NCBI GenBank assembly: GCA_047967505.1
Contig: CM106541.1
DNA from: Dipteris shenzhenensis
Lineage: Eukaryota > Polypodiophyta > Polypodiopsida > Gleicheniales
Direction: 5' to 3' (one strand)
DNA: 64,000 bases
A program made the translations under genes and the position numbers. Below are positions 11,250-21,904 of the stretch, piece by piece. Positions within the stretch are counted from its first letter, which is position 1, and the number at the start of each line of letters is the position of its first letter. The notes beneath the pieces were generated by a model, which saw only the letters and a program-made list of their open reading frames with translations, was not told where the DNA came from and ran no database searches.

Positions 11250-14200
11250 AGTTTGAGGCAATGTAGTCGTGAATAATTCTCCTGATCCTGCAGAAGGAAG
11301 CCGTTTTCTTTACAAATGTCAATAAGTAATGATATGAGAAAAGGCTTTAAATTCATCAAAACATGAGTAAAGGATAGGGAGAATGAAGGTTAGGCATACT
11401 TTCTACGAGGAGGAAAAAGGTCGGTTGCTATGGTAGTAGATAAGGGAGACAATGGGGAAGTTAAGGAGTTTTTTCTTCCAAACAAATGTAGAAGAGAAAT
11501 CTCCGAGAAAAGGGGGGGAAAGAGAGACGTGAATGTTTAAAAAGGTGTAGGAGAGTCCTATGAGAATTTGGTTGGTGTTGATAAAAGATGAGGTCAGGCT
11601 AATTTAAGGGAGATGATGTGAAGTGGATAGATGGTAAGGGGGTCATCATCATTGAGAGGTCTGGCGGGGTCAAGAAAATTAGTAATGATGGGATTGTTGA
11701 TGAAGAGGATGTCATCGACATACCTAAAGGTAAGGAGAAAGAGAGGGAGAAGGTGGGAAAGGCCAAGACATGCTAATCTCTTTATGAACTTGAATTTGAA
11801 GGAAGTGAGATTAAGGTGGCACCAAAGAGGTGAACAAGAGAAGCCCATGGGGATACCTTTTGATTGGGTCCAGCAATGAGAGCCAGCTTGAATAACACAT
11901 GAATCAAGAAGAAGGTCGTTGTAGCTCAAAAAAGTATCAAAGTGATAAAGGGATTTTACATTATCCCTTCTAGTGAGGTGGAAACTGCCAAATTTGAGAA
12001 AAAATCCTTTGTAGCCTACTTTAGAAGCAAGTTCGTAAAAGTAGGTGAGGGATTCCATAAAGCTGAAAGGGTCAAAATGGGGAATATCTTCATAGCAGTT
12101 CGCTATGTCAATAGAATATAAGGAGTGAATCTCAAGGGGTAAATTAATGAGGAACTGTAAGTTAGAATCGATGCCCAAAAGCATGTTTGTGGATACATTG
12201 AGGAAATTTATATACATGGAATGTCATTTTTCACCCTCTAGGGAGAGGACATTTTTTAGCTCTTTGAGCCCTAAAGATAAGAGATCAGTAAGTGAGGAGA
12301 AGATGCAGTTATGAGCATTGGTAAGCCAATGAAAGCTATGTTTGTGTGCCTTATAGGTACACATGAGATAGGGTAGAGAATTGAAAGTAAAAGGAAGATT
12401 AAGAGAGTCAAGGGTATTGGAAAGGGATGAAAGAGTAGTGGAAGGTTGGATGAGGGTAGGGATTCAGGGGAGTTTAATCTTTCAAGGGTCAGGGTATGTA
12501 CTAAATATTTACAAAGGATGATGGGAGTTCGTGAGGCTTTATCTAGACTAATGATTAACACATGGCCAAGAACCCAGTTAACTTTGTCAAGAAGAGTTTT
12601 GTTTTCAAGAGGAGACTTTTGGATTTTAAGGAGGGGAAAAAAGAGAATGGAATTCTTTCCAAAAGAGATGGGTGAGGCTTTTATATAGAGGAGTAGGGTC
12701 CAAATTAAGGGAGAGACAGACATCATGGAAGGTTTGGATAAGTGCTTGAAGAGCAAGATGTGGGACTAAGGGTGTGATAGGAATATGATTGAGGCCATAA
12801 TGAATGTGGAGCAGAAGAAGGGATGATGAAAGAAGTTGGGGTCAAAGGGGTAAACATGAAGTTTGTTATCAAAGGATTTGAGGAAGGGTTTAAATCTCTT
12901 AAGAGACATGCAAAGACAAGAAGAGGTGAAGTTTTCAGCTACCAAGAAGGTGAGTTTAGGCTTGTAGAGAAGGGATGTAAGGGGAGGTGTATATTTCCAA
13001 CTCAAGGAGAAAGAGTCAAAAGTTCGAACAGTATCTGAAAGGGAATGTAAAAGCAAAGTTTTTCTATAAAGGGATTTGGGGGGGATTTTAGTTAAAATTT
13101 TATTAGCGTAAAGAACATGAAAGTATTTCAGATTCTTTTGATTAGGAGACAAATGTAAATAAAGTAAACCATTGTTGAGAAGAGTAGTACGTACCTCGAG
13201 TGAACCAAAAGGGGCAATCTGCAAAATTGAAGAGTCGGAGTAGATCAGTGTTTATCCCAGTCGATGGAGTAGTGCAGATCATCATCCATCAAGTGCTTTT
13301 ACTTTGGGAACTAAAGCAATGGAAGAGGTTGGCACTGAATTTCTAACAAGGCAAGGTTGTGAAAGATTAACATCAAGAGCAAGAGGGGATGCCTTCTGAA
13401 GTTAGGGGGTATACTTGGGAGGGGAGCTGTGTTTGTGTTTGAGAGGGAGGCTGGTTTTACAAGAGGAGGGAAGGGAGAGAATCCTGAGAGCACGAGAGGG
13501 TCCGAGAATGTTTTGGAAGGAGGAGGGGAAAGTAAAGTTGATAGAAGGTGTGAGAGACTTGGTTGTTTCAATAAGTCACTCTGAAATAATAAAAGGTGAT
13601 AAGGGAGAAAAAGACTTCCTTTGGTAACTGAGAAGTCCATTTAAGAAAGGCGAAGAACTTAGCTTGAAGGGAGCCGAGAGGGAAAAAGATGTCTAGGTGA
13701 TTTAACATATACCATAAGACATCGTCAAGCCAAAGAATGGAGGATTTGCATGAGAGATTGGTCTTCTTGATAAGGCATGTACATTTAATGTAAGGATGAA
13801 AAACATTCCAGTAGTTTTTTACATAGTAATTATCATCTTTGTTGAAGACGCCAGACTCTTGTCGGTTGGAGCCTTTGGAGCAAAAAAAGATTTCCTTAAT
13901 GAGACCACACTTGGAATGATCAAGGGTTCTAAGAAAGAAGGGAATGTTGAGCAAATAATTGGAATTCAGATGTTGACGATGATGGTAGGCATCATTTTTG
14001 CATTGCTCTACCTCTTTGGAAGAGAGGTTTCAAATGAAGGTGAGAGACTGGATGGTGAAAGGGGCAAGGAAGTTGAGATTATCATGGCACCAAATTTTGT
14101 GTCAAGCAAAGGGGCCTTCATTTTGATGTGTCTGGAAGGGAGAAGAGGTACACATGAAGCAAGGTTCTTCAGTTCCTTTCCTTCAAGGGGTTGAGGAGGA

Positions 14201-14673
14201 TGGGAGTGTGACTGGGAGAGGGTCTCGAAGGAATCTTTGTCCTCAGGGGAGAGGAGGTCAAGGTTGAATGAAGGAGTAAAAGGTGCTATTGGGAGGGGCA
14301 AGGCCAACAGGAATGTCGAGGGGGAAAGCATCATTGAGGATGAGTATGTCGTTGGCAAGGACGGGGATGATGGAGTGATACTCATTAAGAGTAGTAGTAT
14401 CATTCAGGTCAATTTCAAAAAGATTAGAAGTGACTCTTTGAAGTCTTGCCAGAGCACCGTCAGTTTCAGTGCAGGAGAATTTCATAAGTTTAAGCCAATC
14501 ATTGAAGGATAGGTTTTTGATGAGTAAAGGGGATTTTTTTGCAAGCGCGTTGAGATCATGAGTCTTAATAAAAGAAAAGAACTCAAAAACCTAGAAGCAG
14601 GAGAGTATCGCTTGAGAAGTGGGAGAGGGAGCAGGGAGTGGGTTGTTGAGGGTTTTTGACTAGAGCGAGACAT
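11250..14673 (-). pseudogene. Broken reverse transcriptase gene of an unassigned retroelement family
   Basis: Frames on the minus strand chain into one protein of roughly 1,150 residues interrupted by several frameshifts and stops. An ATG at 14673 opens with MSRSSQKPSTTHSLLP, and copy 2 keeps the same start at 23805. The RT core is in one frame (12217-11594): SIDIANCYEDIPHF (motif A, Asp at about 12108), QSKGIPMGFSCSP (motif B) and RYVDDIL (motif C, Asp pair at 11711-11716). Downstream frames continue about 115 codons. No GIY-YIG or AP endonuclease, RNase H or integrase is visible. The motif pattern resembles Penelope-like/TERT-type RTs more than LTR or L1 RTs, but the class is an inference. 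Confidence 0.6.
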
Positions 14674-14784
14674 CCCAAGAATGTTTCTGAAAAGAAGGGA
14701 GAAAAAAGGAGAACTAAGTTAGATAAGGGAGTCAAAAACCCAACTTAAAGGTCCTATGTGCAACCATCCAAAGTTACAGAGGAA

Positions 14785-15130
14785 AGCGTGTGTGTGTAGA
14801 ACATTTACAACACCCCTTTCCATAGTGAAGAGAAGACAATTTAGAGCAAGAATGAGAAATGTTCAATAAATAAGCTTAAAAATAAGCATCCACTACGAAT
14901 GAAGTAGCAACACTAGAGGGTGAACAATTTTTTCTATAAAGAAAGAGGAAATAGGAGCAGTAGAGGTTTGATAAGTCATTGGCAGCATCACTTTTATTGA
15001 AGAGGGGAGTCTGCCTACCTACCACCATCCAACAAGAAAAACATGGTGAGAACGAGTTAAACCTTAGTTGGGAAGGCATGTGTCATAAACACCCCTCCCT
15101 TGTTATCGGAGTCACAATAAAAATAAACAC
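14785..15130 (-). repeat. Leader of the RT repeat family (copy 3, attached to the RT gene)
   Basis: Starts with a short (GT)n tract, then CACCCCTTTCCATAGTGAA and, near 14990-15040, GAAGAGGGGAGTCTGCCTAC and CCATCCAACAAGAAAAA, all shared with copies 1, 2 and 4. It sits about 110 bp upstream of the RT start codon on the minus strand, which shows the leader belongs 5-prime of the RT gene. It is more diverged than copies 1 and 2 are from each other. Confidence 0.75.
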
Positions 15131-15139
15131 AACATATGT

Positions 15140-16765
15140 CTTACAAAGCAAGTTATAAAAATTATGAGTGCAAAGTTTGTATGATCACTAGAAGTGAAGC
15201 ATTTCCAAAGATTGCAAGGGAAATTAAGTTTAATGAACAAAATTTAAAGTTATAAGCATATAGAAGGTAAGGAGAGAGAAAATGTTAGGAGAGCCCATTT
15301 AGAAAGCATTAGGGGAAGGATAGTGAATTGGGGGGTTAGTGAATGTGTGATAGGTGGGGAAGACAATAAGTAAAAGGGGGTATTGTTGGAAGGAGTTTAA
15401 AGAGGAAAGGAGGGGAAGAAGTTGAAAATGGATAGTTTAAGGCAAAAAGGAAGAGTGTGCTAGGAGGGGTGGGTTAAGGAAGATAGAAAGATTAGGAAGA
15501 AATAGAGAGATAGGTTTAGGTATTATAAAGAAATTAGAGGGGGAAATTGCAGACAATTAAGGGTAAGGAGAGAAAGAAAATGGAGTAAGGACACATGTTA
15601 AAAAAATATCAAAAAATAGAGGGGAAATTTAGAAAATAGATAAGTTAGGATTATAAAAAATAGAGTAAATTAAGGGTAAAGAGAGAGAAAAAAATTTAAA
15701 GACACGTGCTAAAGATATCTAGAAATTGAGGGGGAAATTGAGGGAAAAAATGGGGGAAGGGGGGGGGGGGGGAAATAGAGTAAAGAGAGGGGTCAATAAC
15801 AAGGTAAGAAGGGAGAGGGGAAGGTTAGAGGGGGGGTGTAAAATAAAAGCTAGCAAGTAAAAAAGGGGGGGGGTGATTTAAATAGCAAGGAATAGACTAC
15901 ATCATAGAAAAGGAGAGAGAGAGAGAGGTAAAGAAGAGACATTTAATGTCCGTGAACTGGAAGGAGGGCAAAAAAACATAAGAAAGCATGAAAGAGAGAG
16001 AGTATGGGCAATAAAGGCTTGTGAGTCCATCGAGGGCTTGAGGTGATGGCGAGAATCGCACGAGCTTTGTAGGTTGTGTATGTCCACTACGGGCGAAAGC
16101 ACCGAGGAGCAGAGGAATCGAGGTCTGGCGTTGTGGTGGGACCAGCGGTTATAGTACTAGCTTTAGCCATTTAGAGGTAGTTTAGAACATACAACAGGCT
16201 AGAGACTTGGATTTAGAAGCACATAGGTGCAATGGGATTGGACAGCCAGGGCGCACAATCCGCGAGGTGCATGGACTGAATTTGTGGCAAATGCGGCTAG
16301 TGCAACACGGTGGCAAACTACACCAGGAGCTTTGGAGCCTTAGAGGATGCTGAGGCATGGCAGTTCTGAGCACGCGGCAGAGCACAAGAGTTCTAAGCAG
16401 GTGTGGGCAGAGGAAGTGAGCAATGAGTAGTGAGTGAAGGGAGGGTCTTAATTTATAAGAAAGCATAGGTTAGTCAGGGTTGGGGGAGTTGGGGAGGTGA
16501 GAGGTCCTAGAGAGTTGTGGAGCTCGAGGAAGTGGAAGCGTAATAGATGGTGCAGAGTATGAAGGGATGCGCATTATGAGGCACATAGACCATGAAGCCA
16601 GGTATGGATGGGAACATGAAACGAGGCACAAACAAGACGGTGCACGTGGGGATTTAGGGGGGTTTAGTCTATTGAAGAAGAGTGTTAAATTAGGGAATTA
16701 GGAGAAATTAGGGTAAAGTAGGGAAGAATAGGGGAAAATAGGAGAAATTTTGGGGAAGGTAGGGG
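15140..16765. repeat. A/G-rich tract of the RT repeat family, target of the copia insertion
   Basis: Plus strand strongly biased to A and G with AAATTAGGGG-like units, similar to 5380-7270. The middle part (15900-16600) is more mixed. A Ty1/copia element was inserted at 16770; the same A/G-rich sequence resumes at 21413, so the tract was continuous before insertion. Confidence 0.75.
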
Positions 16766-16770
16766 CAAAT
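16766..16770. other. Target-site duplication CAAAT (left)
   Basis: Five bases immediately left of the copia LTR, repeated exactly at 21408-21412 right of the other LTR. This is the expected length for LTR-element integration. Confidence 0.9.
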
Positions 16771-16943
16771 TGAGAGTGCTCTCAATGGAAGCAAGAACGG
16801 AAGAAGGAGAGAGAGAGAGACAGAGAGCCACACAAGTTTTGGTGGGTGCAGAACCACCTTAATCTTCTTTTTCATTCATTTATATATGTGTTTGAGTATT
16901 GTACATAACCGGGGTAAAGGCACAGCGACCTTTAACCCCCACA
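16771..16943 (-). repeat. Copia 3-prime LTR
   Basis: 173 bp. Differs from the 175-bp partner LTR by about nine substitutions and a 2-bp (GA) length change, so insertion is not recent. It is very short for a plant copia LTR. Confidence 0.92.
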
Positions 16944-16996
16944 ACCTCCCACTTAAAGGACAATGTGCCTTTAACGGAGAACAACCAGTGAGCATA

Positions 16997-18034
16997 CTAT
17001 CCAATGCCCATCAATACACGACAATACTCAAACCACTGACTAGGTAGACTCTTCGTCAGCATATCTGTAGGGTTATCATCTGTATGAACCTTGACAAGCT
17101 CTATGTGCTTGGCCTCAAGAACCTCCCTGATGAAATGGTACCTGACCTCAATGTGTTTGGTCTTTGCATGAAAGACCGGATTCCGTGCTAGCTGAATAGC
17201 ACTCATGGAATCACTATGCAATGTCGGTACACCTGTATGGATCCCCAAATCTCCCACTAGCCGATCAAGCCATATAGCCTCCTTGCAACCCTCTTTGGCT
17301 GCAACATACTCAGCCTCTGTGGTAGACAAAGCAACACACTTCTATGTGCGAGACATCCACGACACTGCACCACCTGCAAAGGTGAACACATAACCAGAAG
17401 TGGATCTCCTACTATCCACATGGCCTGCATAATCTGAATCTGTGTACCCAAGTACACGCATGTCTCCTTTACCAAAGCAGATGCACATCTCCTTGGTACC
17501 CTTCATGTACCTCATGATGCACTTAACTGCCTCCCAATGCCTCTTTCCTGGATTAGCCATATATCGGCTAACAACTCCCGCTACAAATGCAATGTCTGGT
17601 CTAGTAGCTATCATAGCATACATAAGACTCCCAACTGCTGATGCATAAGGAACCTTGGCCATCATGGCCCTTTCCTCATCTGATTTGGGACTATCTGTAT
17701 GACTCAATTTCACATATGGAGGAAATGGAGTACCCACTGCCTTCCCCCCCTCCATATTGAAATGCTGCAATACTTTTGTAACATACTCTTTTTGTGAAAG
17801 CCAAAGGAGTTTTCTACTCCGATCACGCGTGATGCGCATACCAAGAATATGACATGCAAGTCCCAAATCCTTCATATCAAAGGCCTCATGCAACTTGTCC
17901 TTTAATGCATCTAGCTCATAAGTATTCTTGCTAGTCAATAGCATATCATCCACATTTGGCTCATCATTTCCACCAATAGATGATCCATCATCTACCCTTG
18001 ATTGTATACCTGTGGGAGTACTTGGTGGTACCAT
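16997..18034 (-). pseudogene. Copia RT C-terminal half and RNase H
   Basis: Reads NVDDMLLTSKNTYELDALKD, then the KDLG...LGMRI and YVTKVLQHFNM blocks of the copia RT, and the RNase H blocks YTDSDYAGH, LSTTEAEYVAAKE, HSDSMSAIQLARNPVFHAKT and DNPTDMLTKSLP, stopping at 16997. One stop codon near 17342 splits RNase H. The usual YVDD box is NVDD, and everything of RT before it (including motif A) is deleted at about 18030. It cannot encode an active polymerase. Confidence 0.9.
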
Positions 18035-18037
18035 TTC

Positions 18038-18845
18038 TTACACATTTGGTGCATGGACAGCTTGGTGTCTATCAACATATGCAGGTGGATTCACATCCTG
18101 GAAAGTGATTCTCCTCATTTCCACATCCCTCATGGGTGCCTTATGCATCTTCTTCTCATTGAAGACTACATCATGGCTGCGTATGATCTTCTTTGCTTCT
18201 GGATCCCAAAGACGATAGCCCATCTCTCCACTTTCACCATAACCCAGAAAGATGCATTTCCTAGACTTAGGATCTAGCTTCTTTTGAAGCTCTTTTGGCA
18301 CATGTGCATATGCCTCACACCCAAATATATGCAAATGAGAGTAAGAGGGCTTCTTGCCACTCCATGCCTCTTTAGGAATACCACCATCCAAACTCTTACT
18401 AGGTGATCTATTGATCACATGCACTGCAGTCTTCATTGCCTCAGCCCAAAAACCACCAGAAAGACTTGCATTGGAAAGCATGCATTGCAACCTTTCTTGA
18501 ATGGTGCAATTCATCTTTTCTGCAACTGGATTTTGCTCTGGAGTACGAGGGGATGTGAGCTCCCTCTTAATCCCACGTGTATCACAGAAATGCTGAAAGT
18601 CATGAGAGAGATACTCTCCACCATTGTCAGTCCGTAGGCATTTAAGCGTTCTACCTGACTGATTCTCAACCAAGGCCAGCCATTTCTGAAATACCTGGAA
18701 CACATCACTCTTCCGAGCTATAGCATAAGCCCACACTTTCCTAGTTGCATCATCAATGAATGTCACATAGTATTCAGCCCTGCCTAATGACCGTGTAGGC
18801 ATGGGACCACATACGTCTGAATGCACCAGAATCCAAAATCCAATC
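18038..18845 (-). pseudogene. Copia integrase core
   Basis: Contains HSDVCGPMPTRSLGRAEYY, the DDATRK segment, CLRTDNGGEYLS and the SPRTPEQNPVAEKMN segment, which are the DDE-type core of copia integrases, plus the downstream FGCEAYAHVP region. The N-terminal zinc-binding part is missing: the protease stub at about 18850 joins directly to the core through an internal deletion, with a frame change. Confidence 0.9.
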
Positions 18846-19793
18846 CTGGGAATATGCATCATCTAAAGTGGTAAGCAACTCTGCAGATAAACTAGACATG
18901 AAGAGAACGTCATTGTCACTATCATGTGTGACTGCATTGATCTCCTCGATCTTCACTTTTCCTTTGTCCTCCCTTGGACTCTCTTCCTTTTGATTTGCAC
19001 CCCAATTTGCATTCTTTTTCTTATCCTTTTGCTCTCTTTTTAGCTTGTAGCAATCCTTTTTCATATTTCCCTTCTTGCCACAGTGGTAACACTCAATGTT
19101 CCGTGCCCTGGATTTGCTATGAGACTTCCCTCTTTCTTGGGACTCCCCCTGAATTGTGATCTGCCCCTTTGCACATTTAAGGATGCATCCTGCTTGTTGC
19201 CATCCATAGACTTCCGTCTAATCTCCTCGGCCAACAAGCTACCCACAACATCATCAAATTTCAGTACTCCACCAGGTGCAGAGTTACTGACAGCTATACA
19301 GAAGGTATCCCATGAGGATGGCAATGAACATAAGAGAAATATTGCCTTAGTCTCCGCATCAAAATTCATCTTCTAAGCCTGAAGCTCTGGCTGAAAATAA
19401 TATTGAATTCATTCAGTGAGAAGCAATGGAGACCCCTTCCTTCATCTGCAGCTCAAACAACCTCTTCATGAGGTAAACTTTATTAGAGGCAGTTTCCTTC
19501 TCATAAGTGGCACACAGTTTCTTCCACAAATCTTCCGTAGTCTGCTCATTTACTACTGTGAAATAAACTGACTCTGCAAGATGAAGTCTAATAGTAGACT
19601 TTGCTAATGCATCTAACTCATTCCAATCATCCTTAGACATATTTGCAGGCTTAGCTTCAATCCCTGCCAAGGGTTTAATCTGCTTCTTTTGAATAAGCAC
19701 ATCCCTTATTTGTTCTTTCCACAAAGAAAAGTTTGTCCCATCAAACTTTTTAATGTTGAAAAACTCCTTTTTAGACATGGAAGAGGATTCCAT
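18846..19793 (-). pseudogene. Copia gag and protease stub
   Basis: ATG at 19793 begins MESSSMSKKEFF, followed by FDGTNFSLWKEQIRDVL and other copia gag blocks. The frame breaks near 19400 and again near 19110. The zinc knuckle reads CYHCGKKGNMKKDC; the usual His of CX2CX4HX4C is Asn. The protease motif WILDSGA is present but the sequence is cut just after it. The annotated start was chosen because the longer open frame begins with a non-ATG codon. Confidence 0.88.
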
Positions 19794-21232
19794 GATGCAA
19801 ATGAAACAAAATCCCAAATGCTAGTGCCTGCAAGAGAGAATCACACCAAATACCAGGTGCACCCAAATGTGTATGCCACAATAGAGTGAAATGTCACAAA
19901 AACTCAAAGCTCAAAGCATCAAAAGATGCATCTGACTCATGTGCATATACTATGCATGCATATGAGCAAATCTAGCCCAAAAGAAAATGCCAACTGCAAT
20001 GGCAATCCAAAATGCCAATAAGTGCCAAATGACTCAAGCATAAACACCGTCCACTGGCATATGCATCAATAATATCTCATCCAAGAGAGCATAGCACTAT
20101 CAGTGCATCACCTGCAATGTGTCAAAGCTGTCCCTCAGCATAAAATAGAATCCATAAAAATAGCATCCCACAAGGCAATTTGGGCCTATCAGTGCATTTA
20201 ATAAGGACCGCAATGCATCCAAATGGCCTATGAATCATCCACTGCAACCCAATGCACACCACGAATGAGCGCACAACTGCAACCAGAGTGATCTGCATAA
20301 GGTATGCTCAAGAAATCATAGTCCCACGGTAATGACCGCTATTGAAAATAGAGCTTGAGATGCCTCAAAACATGGGTGCCATTGCATAATCAGACTCAAC
20401 AAGAAAATCTGCAAATATCTCTCTTCTGCCAGAACTCCAAAATCCCAACCAATGAGTGAGAAATGGGAGTCAACACTTATCCACTACCATGTGGCATAAA
20501 TCTAAGGTTTCAAAACCTTAGAATGAAAAATGCATAACAGAGAGACGAAATCGAATACACAGAGATTATAACTCTGAAAGTCCTCCACCGAATCGCGCAA
20601 GAACTGACAGGTAGGGGTTTTTGGGCATCCGAAATGCAATGGGACAGGCAGTTTTGGAAACCGTGGTCTCAATCACTGGGTCCAACACACGGACTGAAAA
20701 ACGTTTTTGGAAATAGAGCTGTTTGTAAACTCCACCGGAGTGTGAATGATGAGCAACATAGAAGTTTTAGGACCTCTTGAGTCCACCGGAACTGACAGAT
20801 CTACAAATGGTTGCTCCAAACTTGAGTTCCAACACCCGGGAAAAAAATGCAGAAAGTGACACAGTGAGTCAGAAATCCAATGAAATGATCCCAGATTCAA
20901 GAATGAAGGTGTTTCCAAGCTCCTGAATGAAGTGGACACCAAAAGCAAGCAATAGTTGCCTCTACAAGTCAATACGGAGTCTCTGTCATCGAACGGAATA
21001 GGGAAAAGCTCAAAAAACGACTTTTTCTTTGAAAACTCTTAACAGGCTCTCAAAACCACTTTGCAAAACCAAAGTAACTTTTTCAAAGGTTCCTCCAAGG
21101 TCTCTGCACACTCGGATGCAAGTAAAGTCGCCCACAAAGCTTCCCACAGAGCTTCTCCTTCCTCCCACAAAGCTGCTAAGCTTCTAAGCATTCACGCATG
21201 CTCAACTAGATCACCTGGGCTCTGATACCAAT
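19794..21232 (-). other. Long untranslated leader of the copia element with primer-binding site
   Basis: About 1.4 kb lies between the 5-prime LTR and the gag ATG with no conserved frame. Next to the LTR, the minus strand reads AT then TGGTATCAGAGCCCAGG, complementary to the 3-prime end of initiator Met-tRNA, the usual primer of plant copia elements. Confidence 0.8.
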
Positions 21233-21407
21233 TGAGCGTGCTCTCAACGGAAGCAAGAACGAAAGAAGGAGAGAGAGAGAGAGACAGAGAGCCACACAAG
21301 TTTTAGTGGGTGTAGAACCACCCTAATCTTCTTTTTCATTCATTTATATATGTGTTTGAGTATTGTACATAACTGGGGTAAAGGCACAGTGACCTTCAAC
21401 CCCCACA
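21233..21407 (-). repeat. Copia 5-prime LTR
   Basis: 175 bp, TG...CA ends. Adjacent on its inner side to the primer-binding site, which identifies it as the 5-prime LTR on the minus strand. The target duplication CAAAT follows at 21408-21412. Confidence 0.92.
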
Positions 21408-21412
21408 CAAAT

Positions 21413-21900
21413 AGGGGAAATAGGGGGAAATTAGGGGAAGGTAGGGGAAAATTAGGGGATATTAGGCAGAAATAGGGGAAAAAATGGGAAAATAGGAAAA
21501 AGAGGGAAAATTAGGGGAGAAATACAGGCAATTAGGAAAAAATAGGGAAAACAGGGTAAATAAGGGAAATTAGGGGAACAATGGGAGAATTATTTTTGGA
21601 AAAAGCTAAGGAAGATTTAGGAATTTCAAGTTAATTAAAATAGTTAAAAATTTAAAGGACAATTTAGGATAGTAGCTAGGAGAAGTTAAGAAGGGAGAGG
21701 TTTTATTGGGGGGAATTAGGAAAAAACAAAGGAGAGATGGGTAGGGAAAAGGAAAAAATTAGGAAAAAATGTAAAGAAATGGAAATTTTTAATAGGAAAA
21801 TAAAGTGCACTTTGGGAAAAGGAGTTTAGCAAAAAAATTAGGAGAAATATTAGGAAAATGTTAAGTGAAGATGGGGAAAGGGGGGGGGGGAGGGAAATAA
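21413..21900. repeat. A/G-rich tract, continuation after the copia insertion
   Basis: Same degenerate AAATTAGGGG-type composition as 16680-16765, which it continued before the copia insertion. It runs directly into the truncated RT copy 2 at about 21905. Much of it (21540-21900) is repeated near 24170-24550. Confidence 0.75.
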
Positions 21901-21904
21901 GAAT

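Larger units (their letters stand above)
16771..21407 (-). mobile_element. Defective Ty1/copia LTR retrotransposon with target duplication
   Basis: Full-ended insertion of 4,637 bp. Its two LTRs (16771-16943 and 21233-21407) are about 95 percent identical, begin TG and end CA. The 5-bp target duplication CAAAT occurs at 16766-16770 and 21408-21412. On the minus strand a primer-binding site TGGTATCAGAGC follows the right LTR, and a polypurine tract AAGTGGGAGGT precedes the left LTR. Order: leader of about 1.4 kb, gag, protease stub, integrase core, RT C-terminal half, RNase H, as in copia. Two internal deletions and several frameshifts make it non-autonomous. The coding similarity is to the Tork/TNT1-94-type group, an assignment from motif style only. 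Confidence 0.93.

Noticed and set aside
13796-14512. Plus-strand open frames over the RT repeat (also at 23049-23658)
   Set aside because: They are antisense shadows; conserved start, motifs and copy-to-copy protein similarity are on the minus strand.
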